Below the pieces are notes generated by a model. That model searched no databases and was not told the origin of the DNA. It saw only the letters and a list, made by a program, of their open reading frames with translations. 17,615 bases of DNA from the NCBI GenBank assembly GCA_009602725.1, contig WELB01000077.1, forward strand, positions 210,765 through 228,379, read 5' to 3'. The DNA comes from Spirogloea muscicola (taxonomy: Eukaryota; Streptophyta; Zygnematophyceae; Spirogloeales; Spirogloeaceae). Position 1 is the first letter of the stretch. Each line of letters begins with the position of its first letter. A program made the translations under genes and the position numbers. Below are positions 1 to 9,087 of the stretch, in pieces.

Positions 1-327
1 CCATGGCGGACGCCGCGCCGGCGGCGCGGGCCGCCGCGCAGGCGCGCGACGCCGAGATCGTGGCCCTCGTCCGCTGGCAGCGCTCCGGGGAGCCCTGACC
101 ACCAGCGCCTGCGGCTGCCAACCCGCGCCGAAGCCGACGCCAGCTTCGGCGTCACGACGCCGGGCTCCGCCATCAAGACCGCGCATCGGGAGGTCTTGGC
201 CGATGGCCCACCATGTGTCCCACCTGCAGCGTCCGCGCCTCGGTGGGACTGCCCACAAGTCGACCGGGATTTGAGCTGTCCCGTTCTGGCCGCCTGCTCC
301 GCCGCTGCTCCGAGCTCGGGAGCGTGA
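1..327 (+). CDS. Probable GC-rich first exon of an unidentified gene (partial, frame break near 97)
   Basis: An ATG at 3-5 sits in a good start context (ccATGGcg) and opens 32 sense codons, all ending in G or C apart from the ATG's neighbours being unremarkable, before a TGA at 96-98. At that point another frame (in phase with base 1) takes over and reads like real protein, including DASFGVTTPGSAIKTAHRE, again mostly with G/C third positions. It stays open to a TGA at 325-327. A GT at 193-194 could be an exon end in phase 0. I see no GT that would allow splicing between the two frames near 97, so an indel, a sequencing error or a broken gene would explain the shift. I do not recognise the protein family. 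The GC-rich composition matches the first exons of the other genes here, which supports a gene start on the plus strand. The downstream exons were not found. Confidence 0.35.
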   Translation, partial: PWRTPRRRRGPPRRRATPRSWPSSAGSAPGSPDHQRLRLPTRAEADASFGVTTPGSAIKTAHREVLADGPPCVPPAASAPRWDCPQVDRDLSCPVLAACSAAAPSSGA

Positions 328-816
328 CACAGCTCTGACGTGCAGCAATGTGTCTCGTGCAGCATCCGGGGCACAGCTTGCCTGCTCTGCTCTTTGTCCA
401 TACTTGACCCTGCTTTAACCTGAAATGACTTGAACCTTAAAGACATACTGGCTCTGTATGCCCCACCAGTCTTCCTCAGACAATTGCTGCGTCACAAGGA
501 AGCCTCCAACCTGTGCGAGCCGTGGTTGTGACTGAAGTGCACAATGGGCAAGTTGAACTGAGCATCTTGGCTTCTGCCTGGCTTGCCCAAGGCACTCTCC
601 CTGCATCAGCTCACTTGCCAGGGCTGCCTGAGTGCCAGCGGCAGGGCAGCAAAGGAGATCACTCCTGCTTGTAACTGCTTTACCTGTACACAACTTCCTT
701 CAAGGTAGCGATCACCACGCAAAACCAGGGCTGCTCCTGTGCCATTGAGGCCATGCATAATTAAAAGCCTACAAGCTTTAGGAGAGCAGATTTGACAAAC
801 CATAGGTCATCTGGGC

Positions 817-823
817 TATATAA
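817..823 (+). promoter_or_regulatory. TATA-box-like TATATAA with no gene assigned downstream
   Basis: TATATAA lies in a short AT-rich dip just before a GCTAGC inverted repeat. No protein-coding exon could be placed downstream before the VAC14 3' end, so if this is a promoter it would serve an unrecognised or non-coding transcript. A 7-bp motif of this kind is expected by chance in 2 kb. Confidence 0.15.
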
Positions 824-2032
824 CGGCGGCAGCTAGCAAGCTAGCGCCTTCTATCGGGAGTGTTGAGAACGGGGCCTACATTTCACTGATGTGCCATGCA
901 CATACTATTGGCTGTACCAGGTTCCTGCGCTCATTTAAGCAGTTTTGCTAGATCTGCTCGAATCGCCTTGCTACGAGCGATTGCCTCGTTGCTTCTCTAT
1001 CACTATGCAGATAGAGTGCTTCCCTGATGTATATGCATTATGTTGTATGTTGCAACGTGCAAGGAACCAAGAGTCAGATAGGGTACCCCAGAAGCTTTAG
1101 CTCAGCCCCATTCTTGACACGCTTGGGAGTCAAGCTTACATCATTGTAAACTGGACTTCACTGGAAATTGTAGAAAGGGGCCCACTGTAATGATCCCCAT
1201 CGAAGCTCTCACTTCAACCTCTTTCTAAAACTTGCTCGCCTGCGAAAGGCAGGCATATGAGCAGGACCACAGAGTTCCCCTTTCATTTTGGTGCAATGGG
1301 TCCCAATCCGCGCAATGCTTGAATCCAGACTCTCATGTACATCCCATGTAGTATATACTTCAGTATGCTGATCAGCCTTACAAGCTTAGTTGCCAATAAG
1401 CAGCAAGTTGCCTGTGCTGTGCACAACTCAATTCAGCTGTATTCTACATGCTGCTATTAGTGACAATAGTCAACAGTGTGCCTATGACAACTACTTTTGG
1501 AAGGTCTAGGGCAATCGATTGGGACAGTCCATCTAGAAAATGGTGTTGCTTTAGCAGCGAGGAACTTCAAAGGACAAGGCACCTCACTTTCAGTATGCGC
1601 AGAACCAGGATAGACGGATAATAGTCTTTCACCCTGCTTGCTGTAACTTCAACGAACTCAGGATGAGGAGGGGATGTGATGGCCGAAGTTGGATTGACTT
1701 TCGCCATCTCATTATTTGCGTGCAGTTGTCATAAATATCATGCTTGCATGTCCTATGTAGACCCTATGTGGTCCTGACTATTTGAGCACCAGAGAGCTAT
1801 TGCTGTGTTGCACACACCTCACCTCTCTAAGCTTGCCACGTCACTATCAAACGCTTGGCATTTCAGCCCATGACACATGTATACACCCAAGTGATGGCAC
1901 AGTGGTTTTGCCTCCGTTTCCTGAAACAAATAGTATTCAACTCAGTAGTGATACCAAAGAAGACATGCGCAGAACCCCAGGTGGTAATTGGGATCTGTCA
2001 GAGTTGAATCCTGGTACGCCAACTTGGTAGAG

Positions 2033-2060
2033 GGGAGCAGCCCACCGGGAGCAGCCCACC
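2033..2060. repeat. Perfect 14-bp tandem duplication
   Basis: GGGAGCAGCCCACC occurs twice head to tail (2033-2046 and 2047-2060). It lies about 240 bp past the VAC14 stop codon, outside any assigned exon. It looks like a simple slippage duplication. Confidence 0.9.
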
Positions 2061-2297
2061 AACTGAAATGTACTAGCTATAATGTCCTCTCCAGGATCGA
2101 GACACCCTCCGTGCTGGCGGCTCAGGCGCCGGAGCGGCAGTGCCTGTACCACCTTCCTTTTCCTCTAAAGTCGGCCCATTCTGCTTGTCGGACAGCCACA
2201 AAGGCACCAGAGTCTGCTATCAGACAGTGCCTCCTCAAGCAAGCATAGAACGGAGGGCATTTTAGATGTTGAAGGTACTTCGCAGGCAGCTCAAGCA

Positions 2298-5200
2298 CTA
2301 TGCAAAGTATATGTGCTCCAAGCTTCCAAGCTTCTGATGTGCACTATCACATGCCATATGTTCAGATGCAGGCTGGAAAGCTAGACAAGGCAGCAAGGTT
2401 GAGGATACAACCGGCAACACAGGCTGGTACGAGCGGATCTTGATTTGCTGCTTCATCTGCCTCTTATGTTCTTTGTGCAGCTTTTGCACTTCCTGCAGCT
2501 GCTGTAACTTTGTCCAGTACCCCAGCTTCTCAGAGTCACGCACTCCCTTGCTCAGCTCAACCTGTGTACCCTCTTTTGTATTCCGGTCCTGTGGAGTTGA
2601 ACCATGCTCTGCAAATGCTGGCCCTTGCAGTACAGCCTGAGGTGGCACACTCTTCAACCTTGTCCTTAAGATCTTGAAAGCAGAACTTTGCTACATGTAT
2701 CATAAAGGCACAGGACATGCACTATCATTAGTACCCTTGCAGAAACATGGTATGACTTTTGATGAGTCAATGACGGACTCCAATCTCCCTAGTGCACTGC
2801 ATTAACGCTCCTCTTCTTTGCACCTGTAAGCCAAGATATCTACTGACCCTGTGCTTACTGGACAAGAATTTATGTTCCTCTGTATCGTGACATGCAGGTA
2901 ACCTGGTATAAGATCAGAAATTAAGAAGCACAACAGAACAGCTCAACCTCCCACCTGAGGTAAGAGCATGAGAAGGCCATACAAGGTTTTCAAAAGCATG
3001 GGAACATGGCCTGGCTCCAGCAACTGCACACATCAACAAATATCGAAGAGCTAAGTGCAGGTTCAGCCACATCTGCTTGTCATAACGCCCATGTGCACCT
3101 CTCAGCTAGCCTTCCAATCTTACATGCAGAGACATCAAGACTTGATAGAAGGAGGGCACCTGTAGCCGAAGGTACGCAAAGACTGGTAATTCAAGGAGAT
3201 GGACTAGCTTGTCCACTTGGACAAGAAGGTTCACATCAATATCAGCCTCTCCCATATTGGATATCACTGTACTTGAGAGCTCATAAGCCTGTAAGAGACA
3301 ACATTAGGATCTATGAACTCAAACAAGTTAAGAAAGGGATGATCAGCGTGACCTGGTCGGGAAAAGGTTTGCAACGAGGCAATGGGTAAAGTGTAAGCGA
3401 GTTAAGTGTAATTTGCAAAGCAGCATCTGTAAGCCCAATGCTCACCAGAAAGTAATGCTACGTCAGTCCTGGCAGCGAGCGTGACTCAGTAGTCAGAAGA
3501 TATGTTACTGTATATCAAGTGAACCCACAAACAATTTCGCTGGGAAGTGACCGAGGAGGATTGGCGAGGTCGCAGGACAGGAAGAGGCACCTGAGCTAAG
3601 AGGCAGAGGTTCACAGTCGCCATGGGGGAATGACACCATGATGCATATAGGGCATTGAAAAGATCCTGTCCTTCAGGAGTGAGCAATGACTGCTTCAGCA
3701 TCAATCGCAAGTCCGTCATCTCTGGGGCTGTGAACAGGATGAGATTTAAGGCCTGCAAATGCAGAGAGTGGGCCTTACACCAATGTATGAGGTGCAGAAT
3801 GAACAGTCTGACATTCTTAAGGACCAAACAAGCAGGAGAGCAGGCAAAGACAGTCTAAAAAGCTAGTCAGTGAATGTCCCAAGCAAGGCAAAGCCTACCT
3901 GGACCATGATGGTAGCAAATTCAAGGTCTTTCTCTGATTCCAGGATGCTTGCACACTCCCTGTAGACCTTCTCAGCTTCTAGAAGCACGCATAGCTGCCG
4001 AACTGCCAAACTTCCTCGCCTGTGTATGTCACTCAGCATGTTAAGAAGGGCAATGACCGCTTCTTGCCATGACAAAGTAAAAGATGCTGTGAATTACAAG
4101 CAAGTTAAGAATCCACAACTCGGTAGCTATCTTTCTCTGCCAAACGACATTGCATTGTCCACGCTTTAAACTACATATATGTAAGTCCGAGGTGTCAATC
4201 TGAACAGTTTTTGACATGGAAGAGATTTAGGTGAAGGTCTGACGAACTTCTCAAGAAGAGCCCGGTCAATCTTGAAGCGGTGCATGAGAGACAGCATGAG
4301 GCTCTTAAAATGCTCAGCATCTTGGGCAATAGAAGCCTGGACTTCCAAGACAAGGAGTGCTACCTAAGCGAGAGGAAGCTGCAACGAATTCAGTTGCAAG
4401 AAGTTCTCCTCTCTGCACTTCACCATTGTGATAAGAGAGCTCAAAGAAAGGAGGTACAGCGATCAAAAGCATAAATTTCAAACATCTTGGACAGCCTGTC
4501 ACCATATATAGACCATCCAATTGACCATCATAGTAATGTCACTTAGCAACACCATGACGAGGCTACTCGTTTGGGTTAAGCTACCTCATCAGATGGATCT
4601 GAAAGAGCTTGCAGTAGAGCCGGAACTAGTTCATCCTTGTGAGCTAGGACCTGCAAGCATAAGCTTGACCTGGGTCAGAATACTACTAGCCCATATTTCT
4701 CAAGCTATCAATGTATCAATTGTCAAAGTATAATGAGCATTTGAGTCTTGAGCTTATTGCTGACACAGCTCGGAGCCCGTACATGACTGACATGGACAAA
4801 ATGAGTAAAAGGACTGCCACTGAAGTTGCCAAAGTACCACCAAGCAGATAATGACATGCAGATGTTTCTGGACTGACATCAGCTGAAAATCTTCTAGAGC
4901 ATGTGTGAAACTGCACAAGTAAAAATTGGCGTAAAGGGTAACCTTTGTCCTGTGACTTTTGAGGAGGATGGCAATCCATCTAAGTGACTCCGACCTTGTG
5001 GCTTCAAATTCACTGGCCAGCTCCCTGCAAAGGAATGATCATAGATTACAAATAACGTGAGATTGTCGTGACAAGTCAGATTGAATGACTTAGAGTGACA
5101 TACGTAGTAGTGAGTACCATAAGAGTGGGTGCAAAGTCATCTGGCTGATAACCTTTCGGCAACAGCAATTACTGCTCTGACGTCAAAGCCAGCTACGGCC

Positions 5201-8200
5201 TCGATATTTAGCTTCTTCAGTTCCTCTGCTGTTTCCTTGGCAACCTGCAGGTCGTGAAGTAGCATTCCAGCTATTGAAATCTCCACACAAAGCGAGGATA
5301 GCAGCAATATGTAACAAAATGTTTGCGCTCTTGATCAGGCACGCTTTCGACTAACTCAGCTGAACAGATGTCAAGGAAAGTGAAGATGTAATATCACATA
5401 CGGGCTGCATACTTCCACGAATCCAATGAGTCTGTCTCACTTACGGCTCTTATCTTCTCTTCCTTATCGGAGATGCATGGAAGAATGGCTCCTAATATAG
5501 CATCGTAAAAAGGAACAAGCTGGTCTTTACCCAACTTTACAAACTCGTTCAGCTGCAGCAGAAGTTTGGAGCCAAGGGAGTGGCTTCGGTGAATACACGA
5601 ATCAGGAGTTGAGAGGTCTGACTTTCTTAAATTGCTCAAGTTGGCAATATTTGAGAAGCTCACCAAACCTCCTACGAACACACTCTGAAGCAGTAAGTTG
5701 TACCCAAGTGAGAGCCGTAAGCCGAGTGAATTCGTCCAGAGAAGCTGCTCTTTGCACAAGAATGGCAGCAATACGCCCATACTCCACTGCCTGATACAGT
5801 GTGAATCGTCACGTATAATAAGCAATACCCCTACTTCTCAATGAAGCAAGTGGGGTTGCAAGATGACATCATTGGTAGGGAGTGAAGAATGGCTTGTCTG
5901 AGGATCTGTGCACAAATCTTATAATACAAGGAGTCTGATGAACGACATCAGATGGGCTCTGAGTTGTCACCGTGGCATTCTTGATTTCATGAAGAAACTC
6001 CGTAAGTGCATTGTCGGCATGCTGGCGGATCTCATGGGCAGAGTCACTCAGCATGTTGAAAAGGCCTTCCACAAAGGAAGCACAGTGATGAGAATCAATA
6101 CGATGATCAATACTGCAAGTCTGGACCTTTCAGGGGTGTGGAGTCTTTCCAGTCATCACAACAATGTCAGAAGCTAGTCTGAATACCATGTCCAGAAGTT
6201 ACAATGAACGACAAGAAGTGTTACTTCCTACCATCTAAGAAGTCGGGGAGGAATCCAAGCATGTCAATATCAGGGACAGAGTCCAGGACCGTGATCCATC
6301 CAACCAAGAATTGTCGTACACAAGGGTTCAAGACACTCAATCGTTCTCTTAAAAGCGGTATGAACTCCTCTATGCTAAACTGGTCACTTTCTGTGACTAT
6401 ATCCTGCAGTGCATTCAAAAAACGACTCCAGTAAGAAGGACAACTTCACACCAAAGAGCTACGGGCAACAAGTAACACTCTGCAGTTTCATCGATTAGTG
6501 CTATGAAGGGTTGTTATCAGCTGCACAAGAGGCAAGCTGTCCAAGCCATTCCTACATACTAGAGATTACAAAGGGGCAAGGGCGACCTGTAGTGACCTTG
6601 ATGAGACGGTCAAGCAGGTGGGCAGCATTTTGAACGTTTGGATCAGAATCTGCTGAGAGCTTGCAGAGCGAATCAAAAAGCTCGTTGAAGAAGATTATGA
6701 TCTCCCCCCTCGAAACCTGGCCATCACCATGCTCTCCCCCTCCATGAGCACCTAGCAGTGAAGCTGGATGCAACACAAAGTGGCAATCTGGTTCCATAGG
6801 TGCTTGCCATTCTCAGTGTCAGCTGGCCTGTGCAAAAGAGCACTGCCATATATCTTCTTACTTTGGCAATGTTGTAGATTGCCTCACATGCATAGTACCG
6901 GACGCGGCTGTCCTGGTCTGTGAAAGCGTGTAGCACAGCTGGCACAATTTTCTGTCATATAAAGTTCCACGAAGCAAAGAAAGCATCTCAACTTCTTGGA
7001 GTGTCAGAGTGCTTGCTTCTCATGCAGCACTAGATGCTCCTCAATAAGCTTCTTAGAGTAAATACACAGCAACGCAATTCAAGCAACATATCTTTAATGT
7101 CAAAGACAAAACTGCCCATTGCAGGAATTGGAGAGCATGGCGTGCAGGATGGCCAACAAACAACGGTCCAACAACTTCAAGATGTGACTTACAGGAAGAA
7201 AGACAGTGATAGGAGCTGGCTGCCTCACTCGTACATTGAATGAAGTGGAAGATGCAATCACAACAATCACAACATGTACAGTCAGTACTTGTCATCAAGT
7301 GACAGACAAGATGTCCTACCATCCATGCACAGTAATATATCAAGTACCTCATTCAGTGTAAAAGACAACCAGTCACGTTTGCAAAAGTGCCAGTACATTT
7401 TGACAGGTATGCTGGACATCCTGATCAGTGCATGCACATTTCACCTGTCTCCAGTCTCGGTCCATCCATATGTCACTTGGCCGGGCCGTCTGCGGTCAGT
7501 CTAGCTTGCACTGCTGCTGCCTCTGCTTCTGTCTTAGCTGTGCTGGAGATATCATAGCAGGTGGAGGGAGGGAGCACCTCAAGATGCTGGGAGGACGATG
7601 AAGCAAGTCCAACAGTGGCTGCAGCCAAGCCAATAAGGCCGCCCTGCTTGCAGGTTGCAGGGCGGCTTAGACTCGGTGAAGTAGCCCCATACTAGTATAC
7701 CGGAACAGCAGATTTGAGCACGGCAATTCAATGTAGTGCCGTCGGACTTCAGCTAATCTGCATAATTTCTAAGACCAGCTCGCAAGTGCTCGTACTGTAC
7801 CTTCCTGTGGTTGGACTGAGGAGAGAGAGCAAAATCGTTGATGAGCATGTTGAGCAACTTTTCGAGCTTCTCGTTATCTCCAGCGGCACACAGCGCCTTG
7901 ACTACGCCCTCTAGCTGGGAGTGGCACAGAACAATTACAGCAGCATGTGCTTCATGTGATAGGCGAAACTCATCCTGGAAGGGACTTGTGTCTGTGACTT
8001 GTATCTCTGACTCCAGTAATGCTAAGGCCTGAGTATACGAGATCCAAGCACACTCTTATGGAGTCATATTCAGCGTGGCAACAAGGTCTGGTCACATCCA
8101 AGCTGCAGCTGTCATTTTCTCAGCTCTGACCTCAAGTGCTGCATTCTTCCGCTTTTCGTACACCTTGTCCGGCAGATTCCGCAGGACGCTCGGAGGCACA

Positions 8201-8220
8201 AGGGCCGTACCATCCGCCAT
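2298..8220 (-). CDS. VAC14: VAC14, HEAT-repeat scaffold of the PI(3,5)P2 kinase/phosphatase complex; 18 exons, 723 aa
   Basis: VAC14 is the scaffold that holds the PI3P 5-kinase (Fab1/PIKfyve) and the phosphatase Fig4 on endosome and vacuole membranes. Exons on the minus strand: 8220-8131, 7914-7801, 7643-7578, 6951-6862, 6716-6597, 6403-6232, 6065-5971, 5790-5704, 5552-5445, 5244-5153, 5024-4943, 4650-4585, 4363-4248, 4019-3899, 3752-3591, 3288-3160, 3023-2955, 2690-2298. All 17 introns are GT-AG and phases agree throughout. Diagnostic stretches are [20 protein letters not shown] (residues 11-30), [19 protein letters not shown] (102-120), [20 protein letters not shown] (193-212), SDKEEKIR (306-313), [11 protein letters not shown] (about 506-516) and [20 protein letters not shown] (571-590). 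HEAT-like helices fill most of the protein; residues about 625-660 ([18 protein letters not shown]) are a charged, coiled-coil-like tail. The ATG at 8220 gives MADG directly before the conserved LRNL.DK.YEKRK block. Length is close to the plant protein. The last ~40 residues are not conserved to my eye and may hide a missed final splice. Confidence 0.96.
7634..7669 (-). promoter_or_regulatory. Stem-loop covering the 3' splice site of VAC14 intron 2
   Basis: In the VAC14 pre-mRNA, the intron segment from 7669 to 7657 pairs with 7647 to 7634 to give 13 base pairs with one bulged C and a 9-nt loop (7656-7648). Most pairs are G-C. The acceptor AG (7645-7644) and the first bases of exon 3 lie inside the 3' arm, so the structure would hide the splice acceptor. 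Whether it acts as a switch or is chance cannot be told from one genome. Confidence 0.55.
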
Positions 8221-8521
8221 GACCGTCTGTCCGGCTGGCCTTTCTGGCGCTCCTGGCAGCGGCAACAATGTGTCGAGCTGCTCCAAGGATGGGGTTCAAA
8301 GACGACAGGGATAGCTCCGCCCAGGGCGAGACTTCGCTGCCTGCAGCCGCGTCGCTGTCACAAAGCCCCTTCAGCTTGCGCTTGCGCAAGGCTCGCCTTT
8401 GTCTCGCGGCAGCGCGGCGTCCCCGGAAGCCCCAGACGAGATGCTCGTCGGCTCCGGCAACGTCGTCCGAAGAGGCTTGGCCGGCGGCCGGTGCCGCCCG
8501 GCCATTCCGCCGGCGCCGAAT

Positions 8522-8523
8522 GC

Positions 8524-8550
<27 letters not shown>
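8522..8550. repeat. (GCC)n trinucleotide tract
   Basis: An uninterrupted run of nearly ten GCC units (GGC on the other strand), about 300 bp upstream of the VAC14 start and 540 bp upstream of the eIF2-gamma start. It probably lies in the VAC14 5' UTR or promoter. Such tracts vary in length and can fold in RNA. Confidence 0.95.
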
Positions 8551-8554
<4 letters not shown>

Positions 8555-8732
8555 TGGCCCCTGTGCTGCGTACCGCGGCACTCAGCTCCGGCGACGGAAC
8601 GACAATAGGAGGTGGCTGCTGACACTGCAGCGACGAGGGGCATCATTGATCGAGTGCAGCGCCTGCGGCAAGACGCGCTTCAGTCCGGCTTCCATTTCCT
8701 TCTAGATGTGATTGACCCGCCCATCGGTAGAA

Positions 8733-8756
8733 GTGGTTTCGTGAGTGGTTTCGTGA
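8733..8756. repeat. 12-bp perfect tandem duplication
   Basis: GTGGTTTCGTGA occurs twice head to tail (8733-8744, 8745-8756) in the divergent intergenic region. Confidence 0.9.
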
Positions 8757-8893
8757 TCTGCGCCTTCCGGCCCTTCATCCGAAAGGAAATCAAGCCCATC
8801 CAAAGGGCGGGGGCTGAGGAACTTGCATAGCTTCGGCCCTTTGGACCTTGTCCAACTATTCTGGGCTGGCTTTTGGGAGAGCCACTTCTTCTT

Positions 8894-8932
8894 CTTTTCA
8901 CAGCCCTTGCCCCCATTGGCTTTTCACAGCCC
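8894..8932. repeat. 13-bp direct repeats, 26 bp apart
   Basis: CTTTTCACAGCCC occurs at 8894-8906 and again at 8920-8932, with partial similarity continuing after each copy. This is about 160-190 bp upstream of the eIF2-gamma start. It could be a decayed tandem repeat or a paired regulatory site; nothing seen decides between them. Confidence 0.85.
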
Positions 8933-9087
8933 CTGCCTTACGTCGAAAGAGCTGTCGTCTAAGTAGAGTTTACCAAGTGTACATCCTACGCTCCCGGCGG
9001 GCGAGGGGGTGACGGCGCGCGGCCAGGGGGCCCGCCTCCTCCCCGCACCGACGGCCCGGCCGGGCTCGCCCGGACCCGGCAGCAGCC

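Larger units (their letters stand above)
328..2297. other. Region without an assignable gene
   Basis: About 2 kb lie between the left-edge exon and the VAC14 stop codon. No frame gives a protein I recognise, and the open frames are short with no family motifs. Visible items are a TATATAA motif at 817-823 followed by a GCTAGC-aa-GCTAGC inverted repeat (832-845), two small stem-loops near 960-981 and 995-1016 (CTCTATC/GATAGAG), and a perfect 14-bp tandem duplication at 2033-2060. The VAC14 3' UTR must start at its right end. A plus-strand open stretch around 437-531 (reading LKDILALYAPPVFLRQLL) could be an exon of the left-edge gene, but I cannot support it with matching splice sites. Confidence 0.6.
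8221..9087. promoter_or_regulatory. Divergent intergenic region between VAC14 and eIF2-gamma (putative bidirectional promoter)
   Basis: These 867 bp separate the two start codons. The part next to VAC14 (about 8300-8600) and the part next to eIF2 gamma (about 8985-9087) are very GC-rich. No TATA box is seen near either start. The open frames here read as Ala-, Arg- or Pro-rich low complexity and are open in several frames at once, so I do not call genes. A (GCC)n tract and two short direct repeats are listed separately. Both 5' UTRs must lie here. Confidence 0.6.

Noticed and set aside
2000-2030. GAGTTGAATCCTGG, resembling a tRNA T-arm
   Set aside because: The flanking bases do not form a T-stem, and no acceptor, D or anticodon arm can be drawn around it.
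4716-4979. 87-codon minus-strand open frame as a possible extra VAC14 exon
   Set aside because: Its sequence does not fit the VAC14 family, while joining 4943 to 4650 gives a continuous [12 protein letters not shown] with matching length and phase.
8132-8705. Overlapping Ala/Arg/Pro-rich open frames on both strands near the (GCC)n tract
   Set aside because: High GC removes stop codons in all frames; the sequences are low complexity and overlap the VAC14 5' region.
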